A model generated the notes under the pieces. It was not told the origin of the DNA, made no database searches, and saw only the letters and a list, made by a program, of their open reading frames with translations. A DNA stretch of 64,000 nucleotides from Maridesulfovibrio sp050916235 (GTDB lineage Bacteria > Desulfobacterota > Desulfovibrionia > Desulfovibrionales > Desulfovibrionaceae): positions 806,001 to 870,000 of the forward strand of contig NZ_CP104854.1 of assembly GCF_050916235.1 (NCBI RefSeq). The letters run 5' to 3'. Of this stretch, positions 8,030-17,231 are shown one piece after another; the stretch's first letter is position 1; each line of letters starts with the position of its first letter. The position numbers and the translations under genes were made by a program.

Positions 8030-8689
8030 TCAACAGTTTTTCATCATTTCCGAAAACACTGAAATCAGAAAACCTCTGGTCCGGTTTGAAATTCCCGGAC
8101 AACCGCTTTCTCTGGGGCCGGCAACATTCAAAATCCTGATTTTTTCCGCACCGATCCAGGCTGCAACAGTCTTTTCAGCTACCATGGAATCCGGTGAGAC
8201 CACCGCTACAGGCTTCCGATGCTTGCGGGCCATCCGTATGGTCAGCGCTGTCCCTTTTGACTCGCAGTTTGCAGAGAATATCAAGGTTCCGTCGGAATCA
8301 AGCACATTGTGTTCAGTTCTCTTCCAATAATGGACATATTCCGTTTCCTGCACATTGTAGCGGGCGGGAATAATCCCGTCCTCCGCCTTTCGTCCACGGG
8401 GACACCAGCCCCTGTGCGGAATCCCCAACGCGATCGCTGCATCAAGCGCCCCGCGGTCAACCCCGGTCTGACCACCGGACACAACAGTAAAACCATGCGG
8501 CAGCCCGCAGCCGCTGTCTTCGAAAATGCCTGCACCATGGCTTAGCGCAAAGCCGCAGCTGGGACATCTGACAAATGCCATACTTTCAATCAGAGCCGGG
8601 ATTATTTCAAATTCATCCAGCGGCCCGACCCAAAGACATTTCTCACAGGACTTGTATTTGAAGGCCCCGTATTTTGCTGCATGTTCCAT
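8030..8689 (-). CDS. Zinc-ribbon plus circularly permuted YpsA-type SLOG protein (putative molybdenum carrier family)
   Basis: 219 residues. The C-terminal ~150 match the putative molybdenum carrier/cpYpsA family: VSGGQTGVDRGALDAA, the GWCPRGRKAEDG loop, YxxQET, RTEHNVLDSDGTLIFS and GTALT. SLOG domains bind nucleotides or nucleotide-derived ligands. The N-terminal ~60 residues add CxxC pairs (Cys15/18 and Cys42/45) that look like a zinc ribbon. It starts 14 bases after the hybrid kinase stop, so it is probably the last gene of that operon, an unusual place for this family. Role unknown; a ligand-binding or metal-related accessory function is conjecture. Confidence 0.8.
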   Translation of the reverse strand: MEHAAKYGAFKYKSCEKCLWVGPLDEFEIIPALIESMAFVRCPSCGFALSHGAGIFEDSGCGLPHGFTVVSGGQTGVDRGALDAAIALGIPHRGWCPRGRKAEDGIIPARYNVQETEYVHYWKRTEHNVLDSDGTLIFSANCESKGTALTIRMARKHRKPVAVVSPDSMVAEKTVAAWIGAEKIRILNVAGPRESGCPGISNRTRGFLISVFSEMMKNC

Positions 8690-8703
8690 GGATGGAACTG
8701 CTA

Positions 8704-11208
8704 TCAGTTTTCTGGTAAAATAACAATCTGCACATCTGGAATTTGCGACAACCGATTCAGGTCAAGACTGGCACTGAGCTCGGCGGTAATGAAAATTGTC
8801 CCCTTGAACCCGGAAGTGACCCTGTTCCACAGGTCGGTGGGGGGACAGTAATTGATCTTGCCGGGACACATAACCAGCAGGCTTTCCACCGGAGGATTCT
8901 GCTCCTGCCCGAGAACCATGCAGGGATCAGTCATCATGAGATCCTCCTGCAACAGCCCATGGATTGTTTCCACCAGCCTCTTTTCATCAATAGGTTTGAT
9001 AAGTGCGGCATCTCCACCGGCCTTCTGACCTTCGGCAAGAGCGCTGATGACTATCACCGGGATATGTCTGGTAGAAGGATCCATACGCAGAGCACGTATG
9101 GCCTGATCGCCGTTCATGACCGGCATCTTCAGGTCCATGGTGATAAGCTGGGGCATCCTTATCTTGGCCGTTTCAACAGCCTCCTGCCCGTTTGATACCG
9201 TTATTACACGGTACCCTTCCTCTTCAAGAACCTGTGATAGAAACTCGTTGAGGGCCGGATCGTCATCTGCAACCATAATGAGCGGACTGTCGGGGCTGCC
9301 CGGACGCATTTCCCCGCGGCAGGACCTTACCACAGGAGCATGAACCTGTCCTGTTTCTCCCGGTGAATCTATTGCAAGGGTGAAATGGAAGGAACTTCCC
9401 TCGCCGCGCTTGCTGTCCACCCAGATGCGACCCTTGTGATGATCCACAATCTGCTTGCAGATAGGCAGACCAAGGCCGGTGCCTTTGGGCTTTCCGGTCA
9501 GAGTGTCCCCGGCCTGTTTGAAACGCTCAAATATTATCTTCTGATCTTCCGGTGAAATACCGCTGCCTGTATCACTGACACTGACCATGATTTCATCAGC
9601 GTGGTAGCGCGCAGTACAGGTTATGACCCCGGAGTCTGTAAACTTTACCGCATTGGAAACGAGGTTGACCATTACCTGCAGAACGCGGTCCCGGTCACCG
9701 TATATGACCGGGAAGCCGTCTTCGATATCCACAACCATCCTGAGTCCTTTAGGCTGCCACAATGGCATGGTCGTCTGAACCGAGGTATTGATGACCTCCC
9801 CTATTTCAACAGGACCTTTCTTCCAGTCGATTTTACCGGACTCCATCTTGGCAATATCAAGAACGTCATTGATCAGGTCGGTAAGGCGCTGCCCCTCCGA
9901 CACAATAATCCCGATGTTATCCTGAACCTGTGAAATGGACCGCTGGGTTTTCTTGTCAGGAGCCTCACAGAGGGGAAACACACTCTTCTCAAGCTTCTTC
10001 TTGATTATCTTTGCAAAACCCAGAATCGAAGTCATCGGGGTCCGCAGCTCATGCGAAACAGTGGAAATAAAGTCCGTCTTGAGGTTATCAACCTCTTTTT
10101 CATAAGTAATATCCCGAACAAGTATTACCGCACCCAGACAAATATTATAGCTGTCTTCGGATTCCCACTTATGAATCGGGGTGGCAACAGCCTTCACGGT
10201 CCGACGGTCCGGGAGGGTTATCTCGGTTGAATAGACTTCATGCTCACACCCGCGCACGAGGTGGTAAAGGTCAGTCATTTCATTGGAAAAAAGTTCCTTT
10301 ATATCCTTTCCTTTCAATTCACGCCCGTTCATCCCGAACAACTCACCAAGAGCCGGGTTGGTGAGCGTAATTCGTCCCTTTACATCCACAACCAGCAAGC
10401 CGTCTGCAAGGTTGTCCATGATGACTTCCATGTACGTGAGGGTGTCCTGAAGCTCACTGGTGGCATTACCGACAGCCCTCTCAAGCCCGGAAATGAGTGT
10501 GGTCAACTCTCCGGCCATATTCTTCATGGTGCGGGCAAGCAGACCGATTTCATCGTTGGAAGTAATTTTAATATCCGCAGTAAAATCGTGGTCGGATAAC
10601 TTCTTGGCGTATTCGGTAAGCTGGTTCAGTGGCTCTAAAATCTTCTTTACCATGATGTAGAGAATGAAAACGCTGCCCCAGAAAATGAAGAACATGACCA
10701 CCTGAAGTTTAGCGATGGCAATCCAGACGTATTTGTTGATAATGCCTTTATCCATTCCCACATGAACATACCCGGCCATTCCGGCAAGAATAGGCTTGGT
10801 TATGTCTATCACATCGCCGAACTCCGGAATATCCAGTTCCCGGATGGACATGCTCTCCGGGTGAATGTTGCTGGACGCGAGAACAGCAGGCACACAGGGA
10901 ACAAAAGTATGGGATATGATGTCTCCGTTGGCATCCTGCACATAAACATATGCAGCGCCGTCACTGGCACGGAACTGGTCGATCATGGACTGGATTGTGG
11001 AAGAATCACGGTTTAGCAGAATCTCCACGCTCAAGCTGGCAATACTGCCCGCAATGGCTTTGCCCTTGCTGATATACTCATCAACCATATGGTTGTGCAG
11101 AGTCAGAGCCGACATGAATGACAGTGAACAGGAAATGACCCCGAAAAGGATAAAATTCAGAAGCATGGTCTTCTGAAAAATTTTGGACATGCGCATCTTT
11201 ATCGTCAT
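8704..11208 (-). CDS. Membrane hybrid histidine kinase: periplasmic sensor, HAMP, PAS, HisKA, HATPase, receiver
   Basis: 834 residues. A membrane helix (about 15-38), a periplasmic region of ~120 residues, a second helix (~162-187), HAMP, PAS (~255-365), HisKA with His386 in SHELRTP, HATPase with DTGSGIS and GTGLGL, and a receiver (DDD near 649-651, phospho-Asp692, KP at 738) follow in order. A further ~65 residues with two Cys lie after the receiver and match nothing I know. The start is set at the ATG overlapping the TGA of the binding-protein gene (ATGA at 11205-11208); a GTG lies 9 bases earlier. Translational coupling suggests the binding protein presents its ligand to this kinase. Confidence 0.9.
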   Translation of the reverse strand: MTIKMRMSKIFQKTMLLNFILFGVISCSLSFMSALTLHNHMVDEYISKGKAIAGSIASLSVEILLNRDSSTIQSMIDQFRASDGAAYVYVQDANGDIISHTFVPCVPAVLASSNIHPESMSIRELDIPEFGDVIDITKPILAGMAGYVHVGMDKGIINKYVWIAIAKLQVVMFFIFWGSVFILYIMVKKILEPLNQLTEYAKKLSDHDFTADIKITSNDEIGLLARTMKNMAGELTTLISGLERAVGNATSELQDTLTYMEVIMDNLADGLLVVDVKGRITLTNPALGELFGMNGRELKGKDIKELFSNEMTDLYHLVRGCEHEVYSTEITLPDRRTVKAVATPIHKWESEDSYNICLGAVILVRDITYEKEVDNLKTDFISTVSHELRTPMTSILGFAKIIKKKLEKSVFPLCEAPDKKTQRSISQVQDNIGIIVSEGQRLTDLINDVLDIAKMESGKIDWKKGPVEIGEVINTSVQTTMPLWQPKGLRMVVDIEDGFPVIYGDRDRVLQVMVNLVSNAVKFTDSGVITCTARYHADEIMVSVSDTGSGISPEDQKIIFERFKQAGDTLTGKPKGTGLGLPICKQIVDHHKGRIWVDSKRGEGSSFHFTLAIDSPGETGQVHAPVVRSCRGEMRPGSPDSPLIMVADDDPALNEFLSQVLEEEGYRVITVSNGQEAVETAKIRMPQLITMDLKMPVMNGDQAIRALRMDPSTRHIPVIVISALAEGQKAGGDAALIKPIDEKRLVETIHGLLQEDLMMTDPCMVLGQEQNPPVESLLVMCPGKINYCPPTDLWNRVTSGFKGTIFITAELSASLDLNRLSQIPDVQIVILPEN

Positions 11209-12449
11209 TTGCTCCACCTCTTCCAGTCGCCGAGCGGCACGAATTTCCCGTCAGATACTGTGGTGTAATAAACCTCGTCCAAGCCCTGATGCTTGCCTCT
11301 GCCGAAACTGACTTCCGCACCTATGCCTATATCAAGCTTGCGGATCGACAGGGTGGCGGCATAAATATTACCGCTGTACTGGTGCAGACAAAGCCGCTCC
11401 AGAATTCTGGTAATTACCTTGGCATTGAGATAGCCTTCAAAGCTGATAAAACTGAATTTGAGCGGGCTGTACCCCCTGTCCACTCCATCCGGCAATGCGG
11501 GAGGATGCTCCGTCATAACCTGACGGTATTCGCGTACAGCAGGCAACGAGGTATCCTCGTAACTGGGAACAGTCTGCGTATTGATCAGATCTTCGGTGTA
11601 ATTGCGGCCGCCATTCTTCTCCAGATCCTGCAGAAGGCTGAGCATATTTTCGCTGCCCACAAAGGAAAGATTGCATATGGGCACATCCAGTCCGGCATCT
11701 CGGGCATCCCTGACAAAGGCTGCACATGCTTCGTAAGCGCCGATTGAAATTATCGCATCAGGCTTTGTCGCAGCCAGAATCTCGACCTGCCTTTTCATGG
11801 ATTCGCCAAATGTTGCTCCGCGCCTGTAGGTTGCCTCCCCCACAAGAGAGAGCTCTTTTTCGGCCAGTGCCTTTCTCACACCGTCCCAGCCGCTGCGACC
11901 GTAAGCATCCGCCTGATAGAAAACAGCTATACGGTTGCGCCCGACCATGTAGAGATTGTGGACCAGCCCCCAGGTTTCCTGACGATAGGATGCCCGCAGG
12001 TTGAAAACATAATCCTCGTATGGGAATTCACGCTGCGGCTGAGCCCCGGTAAACGGGAAAAAAAGGTATACCGGCTTCTTTGAATTGAAATGCTTGATGA
12101 CCGGGAGGACCCGCGTAACCGTTGGAGTGCCTACATAGTTGAACAGGCAGGTTACTTCGTCCTGTTCAACCAGCCTGATGGTGTTGCGGATGGCAGGAAG
12201 GGGATTGTATCCGTCGTCATAGTACTGAATCACAATCTTCCGCCCGTTGATTCCTCCCCGGGCATTCACCTGATCAAAATAGGCCTGCGATCCCCGGTAA
12301 AGTTCAATGCCGAGCCCCTTGCTGGGGCCGGTAAATGCGGCTGACATGCCAAGAATGAAATTTCTCTGTTCTTCGGCAGGAGCAGGAGAGCTACCCAGCA
12401 TGAATACCAGCAACGTGAGAAGCAACGATTTCAGACCGACTCTTTTCAT
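11205..12449 (-). CDS. Periplasmic binding protein (Peripla_BP_6, Leu/Ile/Val-binding type), predicted sensor subunit
   Basis: 414 residues with a signal peptide (about 25 residues, cut near PAPA-EE). The body follows the branched-chain amino-acid/amide receptor fold: LGMSAAFTGPSKGLG, ARGGINGRKI, YDDGYNP, NYVGTPT, and RIAVFYQADAYGRSGWDG at the domain hinge. No ABC permease or ATPase gene is nearby and the next gene, overlapping by four bases, is a histidine kinase, so a sensory rather than transport role is inferred. It is clearly paralogous to the lipoprotein at 16026 (shared YDD, YVGTPT, QET and FYQ blocks). Ligand unknown. It begins 95 bases after the HD-GYP gene. Confidence 0.88.
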   Translation of the reverse strand: MKRVGLKSLLLTLLVFMLGSSPAPAEEQRNFILGMSAAFTGPSKGLGIELYRGSQAYFDQVNARGGINGRKIVIQYYDDGYNPLPAIRNTIRLVEQDEVTCLFNYVGTPTVTRVLPVIKHFNSKKPVYLFFPFTGAQPQREFPYEDYVFNLRASYRQETWGLVHNLYMVGRNRIAVFYQADAYGRSGWDGVRKALAEKELSLVGEATYRRGATFGESMKRQVEILAATKPDAIISIGAYEACAAFVRDARDAGLDVPICNLSFVGSENMLSLLQDLEKNGGRNYTEDLINTQTVPSYEDTSLPAVREYRQVMTEHPPALPDGVDRGYSPLKFSFISFEGYLNAKVITRILERLCLHQYSGNIYAATLSIRKLDIGIGAEVSFGRGKHQGLDEVYYTTVSDGKFVPLGDWKRWSK

Positions 12450-12544
12450 ACCGGATACCCCGGGGATGTTTTCTGCCGAGCATACCGGTTCACCCGGATA
12501 GGCAAGGAGCTCATCCTCTTGCCGGGATTCGTCCGGTTATTCGA

Positions 12545-14311
12545 CTAGTTCAGATTGCTTCGAGGTATCTTGCAGAACCTCGGTGACATCGGGCGGTCCA
12601 GATTGATGGAATCAGCACCGCTTTCAATTGCAGAAATTTTATCAATAAACAGTTGAACCAGAGCACTGTCCAGCTTGCCTTCCCGCGCTTCAATATCAAG
12701 GATCTCAAGGGCCCTTGAACGCGGGGTTGCCGGTTTGTAGTGCCTTTCCTGAGTTATGGCGTCATAGATATCGACAATGGCAAGTATTCTGCTCTGTATG
12801 AGAATTTCCTCATCCCTGAGCCCGTTAGGATAACCTGAACCGTCCAGCCGCTCATGATGCTGGCCGATAATTGTCAACAGCTGGGATAGGTCATCCTGAA
12901 AAGGTATGTGCTCCAGAATTCGCTGGCTCTCGGCCGGATGGCGCTCAATCTCCATGCGCTCCTCACTGGTCAGATTGCCGCGCTTCACCAGCAGACATTT
13001 GCGTTCATCCGGCTGAATCATATGCACGGTGGAACCGTTGACCTTGAATTTCACACTGCTCATCAAATCAACGAAATCCAGATCTTCCTGATCAGGACTG
13101 AGAGAAACATTTATCTTCTTGATCCGCTTGTAATCGTCTTCCCATTCCTTCTGGTGATGCAGTCCGAAAAGCTTGAGGCGCATCCCGATAACATCAAGCA
13201 TGGAAGTTGGAAGTCTGGTTTTCTTGGTCAGGACCTCTTCCTTGATGCCGATCTTGCCGATATCGTGAAGGATGCCGGAATAAAAAATCTCGCGAAGCTG
13301 CTCATCGCTGAAACTGATATTCTTGAACGGCCCGTTTTCATGGGAAACCTGCCGTGCAAAAGAAACGGCAAGATGGGCAACCCGTTCGGAATGTCCGGCA
13401 GTAAAGGGGTCCCGGGCATCGATAGCTTCCGCCAGCGCCTTGAGCAGAGCATCCATAAGAACTCTTATGGATTCGAAATTATACGCATTGCTTATGGAAA
13501 TTCCGGCAACAGAGGCCAGAGTGGCAACGTGCTTGAGATGAGCAGCATTGAAAATATTGACGCATGAAGAAAGCAGCACAAGCACGCCTTCGCAGACGCT
13601 AGGGGACGGGATGGGCATTATCAGCAGCGACCGTACATTTCCTGGAAGACTGTGACGACAACGGCTGTCCTGATTGACATCATTGATAATTTCACCACGT
13701 AGACTGGCAATTACATCTTCAAAAAGAGGACTGTTCACAAGACCGTTGAAAGTTCCGTTCTCAAAATCACCGAAGCTGTCGAAAACACTGAACCCGCCTT
13801 CCTCTGGCAGGTAGACAACACCCATCTCGGCAGGCAAGGCCGAGGTCCTGCACTCGTTGGACAGGGCGTGAATTACATCTTTAAGCCGTAACGAATTATT
13901 CAGCTCAACAATGGAACGGTGCAAAAGAGCAAGTTCCCGGTATTTGGAAAGCGTTTCCTCTCCGATCAGCCTTCTTGCCGATTCAGATTCTATGTAGTTG
14001 GAAATGGAAAAAGCGGTAAGATCAAGAACGGACCTGATCCGGTCCAGCTCTTCGTTTGAAAGGACAACCCCTTTTCCATGGCTGACCCCTATATAAATAT
14101 TTTCATTGGAGGGATTCTTAACCGGGACAAGTATGGATTCAAGCGACTTGGAAACGGAAGTTTCGGAGCAGAAAATCGGAAGACTGTCCACATAAGCACA
14201 CAACTGCACCCCTTGAGGAAGCAGGGGTTCAGCCTTATGGAAAAAAGCTTTGAGCTTCTTCGGCTTTATGATTCTTTTAAGCCGTACTTCCGGTTTCAGA
14301 CTCGAACTCAT
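12545..14311 (-). CDS. GAF and HD-GYP protein, predicted c-di-GMP phosphodiesterase
   Basis: 588 residues, no membrane segment. The N-terminal ~120 residues are unassigned, a GAF-like domain covers about 130-280, and an HD-GYP domain spans 290-560: GHSERV, HD at 349-350 with GKIGI, and HHERLDGSGYP at 485-495. These metal-binding residues are intact, so hydrolysis of c-di-GMP is predicted. About 75 extra residues (roughly 366-445, rich in Lys and Asp) are inserted between HDIGKIG and the GNLTSEE segment that normally follows closely. It starts 11 bases after the receiver gene, so the receiver may control it. Confidence 0.9.
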   Translation of the reverse strand: MSSSLKPEVRLKRIIKPKKLKAFFHKAEPLLPQGVQLCAYVDSLPIFCSETSVSKSLESILVPVKNPSNENIYIGVSHGKGVVLSNEELDRIRSVLDLTAFSISNYIESESARRLIGEETLSKYRELALLHRSIVELNNSLRLKDVIHALSNECRTSALPAEMGVVYLPEEGGFSVFDSFGDFENGTFNGLVNSPLFEDVIASLRGEIINDVNQDSRCRHSLPGNVRSLLIMPIPSPSVCEGVLVLLSSCVNIFNAAHLKHVATLASVAGISISNAYNFESIRVLMDALLKALAEAIDARDPFTAGHSERVAHLAVSFARQVSHENGPFKNISFSDEQLREIFYSGILHDIGKIGIKEEVLTKKTRLPTSMLDVIGMRLKLFGLHHQKEWEDDYKRIKKINVSLSPDQEDLDFVDLMSSVKFKVNGSTVHMIQPDERKCLLVKRGNLTSEERMEIERHPAESQRILEHIPFQDDLSQLLTIIGQHHERLDGSGYPNGLRDEEILIQSRILAIVDIYDAITQERHYKPATPRSRALEILDIEAREGKLDSALVQLFIDKISAIESGADSINLDRPMSPRFCKIPRSNLN

Positions 14312-14322
14312 CTGCTGTACTA

Positions 14323-14709
14323 TCAGTCTTCAAGGTGGAGAATGGATTTGGCCACTTCCAGAATCTCATCCGGATCAAAAGGCTTGGTCATGTAACGCTC
14401 GGCACCAAGTTCCAACCCGTGCTTGCGATCAACCTCCTGACCCTTTGCTGTCAGCAGTATTATCTTCACATCCGCCAGTTCCTCTTCCTCGCGCACAGCC
14501 TGGCAGACCTCGTAGCCATTCATGTATGGCATCATAATATCTAGAAACACAAGCTCTGGGCGTTCCTCGCGAATACAATCAAGGCCCTCTTCACCGTTTT
14601 CGGCGGTAAGAAGTTCCACATCATATTCGTCCTCAAGCTCTTCGAGAGTCTGTTCAAGAAGCATCCTGATGTGAACTTCATCATCCACAACTAGAATTTT
14701 TCCGGGCAT
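14323..14709 (-). CDS. Single-domain response regulator (receiver only)
   Basis: 128 residues, one REC domain: acidic pair in VVDDE, phospho-Asp in FLDIMMPYMNGYE, and LLTAKG with TKPFDP at the end. There is no output domain, so it probably acts by binding a partner. The start at 14709 follows AGGAG; the open frame upstream to 14769 is not used. It is the first gene of the minus-strand signalling operon (receiver, HD-GYP, binding protein, kinase, SLOG) and is divergent from the PilZ gene across about 240 bases that must hold both promoters. Confidence 0.9.
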   Translation of the reverse strand: MPGKILVVDDEVHIRMLLEQTLEELEDEYDVELLTAENGEEGLDCIREERPELVFLDIMMPYMNGYEVCQAVREEEELADVKIILLTAKGQEVDRKHGLELGAERYMTKPFDPDEILEVAKSILHLED

Positions 14710-14951
14710 GTGCACTCCTTTTGTTGCCAAACTGAACTCATATTTACATGTTGTCTTCAAAGTCGGCAAGAGTTAGCGTACCGAAAAAAACAAATTAATT
14801 GAAATAATGAAAACTCAGCACTAAGATTAGAATCAGATCTGAAGCATTTACAGCAGGTGCGTCCAACTAAACGCTACAGTGCAGTATGAAATTACTCGAT
14901 CAACCAATCAAGCAAAGTATCTTCTGAACTGCACACCATTAGAAATATATT

Positions 14952-16016
14952 ATGATTCAATCAAAAGTAGATACAAGGTTTTTGGGAACCATACAAAATA
15001 CATTTTATGGATTGCCTCCCCTGCCGCAGCCTGTAAAAATTTTCTTTTCCTTTATTGCTCTTGGCATTGTAATCCTTCTGGTCCGCTATGTCGCAATAAA
15101 ATATAGTCTTGTCCCGTTGATCACCGAGTATCTTAATGCACGGATCTCCGCTGTTACAGACAAGCTGAACGCATTGAAAGGCAGCACCGGCAAATCCAGG
15201 TCAGAAACAACTCCGGTACAGAAAACGGATGAATGGAAAGCGAGTACAGACCATGACGTATTGGAAAGACTGGTTCTGGAACAGGCCCAGGCTGATGTGT
15301 TCGGAGAAAGATCAGGACAGCGTACACTTGCGGCAGTGGTGAACATCGCCGGAACCGAAGGAATTAATGTTGTCGTAACCTTCAAGGACATGGTTACCGC
15401 ATCTCTGTTCGTACCGGGCAGCGAGGTGAAGCTGGTTTTCGATGAGTTCCTCAGGGGAGACACCAAAATTAACGCATGTGTGGGCAGGATCAAGAGTTTC
15501 ACCCCGGACAAGGGAGCCGTCATAACCCGCACATCCTCTTTCGGCTACATCAAGCGCAGGGTGTTCGCCCGCAGAAAAGTCGCAGACCAACGTTTCATAA
15601 AGATCAAGGTATGGCGCATACAAGGCGAAGACTACGACATTGATTATCTGCTGGACAACTCCGAGCCTGACATAATTATCGACAACCGCAAAGACCTGCC
15701 TGCCAAAACCAGAAAGGCACATGTTGTGGACATCTCCAAAGGAGGACTGGCCATCATCGGTTCCATCAGGGATGGAGGGCATGAAATCTCCCGCAACGAC
15801 AAAGTAATCCTGTGCATGCTTATATACATGCCGGCACGCAAGACATTCCAGCCCCATCTGATCTATGCCGAAGCCCGGGGATCACGGTCCATGGGACTGG
15901 GGATGACCAGGCTGAGCTTCCAGTTCCTGCGAAGCCTCAAAATTCCCCCGCGCAAGCGCAGCACACTTTTCAAGGGACAGGCGGTCATGGCCATGACCCT
16001 TGCGAATCCGGAATAA
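14952..16016 (+). CDS. Membrane-anchored PilZ-domain protein, predicted c-di-GMP receptor
   Basis: 354 residues. One hydrophobic segment (about 27-48) anchors the N-terminus; a ~70-residue linker follows. Residues ~125-350 resemble the YcgR pairing of an N-terminal barrel and a PilZ barrel. The c-di-GMP binding signatures are KRRVFARR (201-208, RxxxR type) and DISKGG (260-265, DxSxxG type). It is the first gene of the plus arm of the signalling island and stops 9 bases before the binding lipoprotein. Binding of c-di-GMP is predicted; the target is unknown. No strong ribosome site is seen before the ATG. Confidence 0.85.
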   Translation: MIQSKVDTRFLGTIQNTFYGLPPLPQPVKIFFSFIALGIVILLVRYVAIKYSLVPLITEYLNARISAVTDKLNALKGSTGKSRSETTPVQKTDEWKASTDHDVLERLVLEQAQADVFGERSGQRTLAAVVNIAGTEGINVVVTFKDMVTASLFVPGSEVKLVFDEFLRGDTKINACVGRIKSFTPDKGAVITRTSSFGYIKRRVFARRKVADQRFIKIKVWRIQGEDYDIDYLLDNSEPDIIIDNRKDLPAKTRKAHVVDISKGGLAIIGSIRDGGHEISRNDKVILCMLIYMPARKTFQPHLIYAEARGSRSMGLGMTRLSFQFLRSLKIPPRKRSTLFKGQAVMAMTLANPE

Positions 16017-16025
16017 GGACTTTTC

Positions 16026-17231
16026 ATGAGAAAAACTGTTTTCATCCTTGCACTGCTGCTTCTGGCTGCCTGTGAAAGATCCGTTGATGTAAAAGTTCAG
16101 GAAGAAATCAATCCCGGTGTCTATCCTGACAAAGTAGTGCTTGGATCGTCTCTGGCCCTCGAAGGCCATGCAAGTTACCTCGGAACCCAGACTTTGCATG
16201 GAGCCCTGTCGTACATCAATCATATCAACGATCAAGGCGGAATTCATGACAGAAGGATTGAGGTGGTCGCGTATGACGACTCTTACGATCCTCCGGAATG
16301 CCTTATAAACACTCAGAAACTCATTATCGACGACAAGATTTTCGCCCTGTTCTGCTACGTGGGAACTCCGACCACTGTAAAAATTCTTCCACTGGTGGAC
16401 GATGCCCGCATCCCCCTGCTGGGGATGTTCACCGGAGCCAATGCCCTGCGCAAACCGTTCAACCGCTACGTAATCAATATCCGACCTTCCTACTATCAGG
16501 AAACAAAGGAAGCTGTCCGACACATGGTCAAAGATCTCGGCATAACCCGCATTGCCGTTTTCTACCAGTATGATGCCTTCGGATTCGACGGACTGACCGG
16601 AACAGAACTGGCGCTCAAGGAATTCGATCTGGAACCTGTCGCCAGAGGATCATATACGCGAGGTTCCCTTGATGTTCAGGAGGGAGTCCAGAAGATCAAG
16701 TATTCCGGAGCACAGGCCGTTTTCATGATCGGCACCAGCGGACCTTGCATCAAGTTCATGGAACAGATGGGCAAAGAAGGAGCGCATCCTGTCTTTTACA
16801 CGGTGTCATTTATGGGCGCCCGCCAGTTCGCACAGGAACTTGGCAACGACAATTCATTAGTAATAATGTCGCAGGTGGTTCCGCCCTTCAGCGAGGACCA
16901 CGATCTGTCACATTCGGAGGCGGCCAGCTACATAAGACTCATGAAGCAATACTATCCCGACGAGACCCCCAACCTTGTCGGTCTTGAAGGATTCTTCAAC
17001 GCAAGAATACTGGTTGAGGGCCTGCGTAGAAGCGGACGTGAGCTTAACCGCGAAAAGTTCATTGAAGCAGTGGAATCAATGGATAAATACGAAATTGCCC
17101 CCGGAATCACTGTCTCTTATGGGAATCAGGATCATCAGGGGATGGATAAAGTATATTTCACCCGTTTCCGGGACGGAAGATTTGAGCTTATCCGGGACTG
17201 GGCTGCCCTGAAAGGGAGCATCAAACCATGA
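16026..17231 (+). CDS. Binding lipoprotein (Peripla_BP_6), predicted sensor subunit
   Basis: 401 residues with a lipoprotein signal (LLLLAAC, Cys15). The fold is the branched-chain amino-acid receptor type: LGSSLALEGHASYLG, NDQGGIHDRRI, YDDSYDP, CYVGTPT, and RIAVFYQYDAFGFDG. It is paralogous to the soluble binding protein at 11205 but is membrane-tethered. Its TGA overlaps the ATG of the downstream kinase (ATGA at 17228-17231), and no transporter genes are near, so it is probably the ligand-binding partner of that kinase. Confidence 0.88.
   Translation: MRKTVFILALLLLAACERSVDVKVQEEINPGVYPDKVVLGSSLALEGHASYLGTQTLHGALSYINHINDQGGIHDRRIEVVAYDDSYDPPECLINTQKLIIDDKIFALFCYVGTPTTVKILPLVDDARIPLLGMFTGANALRKPFNRYVINIRPSYYQETKEAVRHMVKDLGITRIAVFYQYDAFGFDGLTGTELALKEFDLEPVARGSYTRGSLDVQEGVQKIKYSGAQAVFMIGTSGPCIKFMEQMGKEGAHPVFYTVSFMGARQFAQELGNDNSLVIMSQVVPPFSEDHDLSHSEAASYIRLMKQYYPDETPNLVGLEGFFNARILVEGLRRSGRELNREKFIEAVESMDKYEIAPGITVSYGNQDHQGMDKVYFTRFRDGRFELIRDWAALKGSIKP

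Noticed and set aside
12491..12530. Hairpin between the HD-GYP and binding-protein genes as a terminator
   Set aside because: GGCAAG/CTTGCC can pair, but no T-run follows on the minus strand, so read-through within the operon is more likely.
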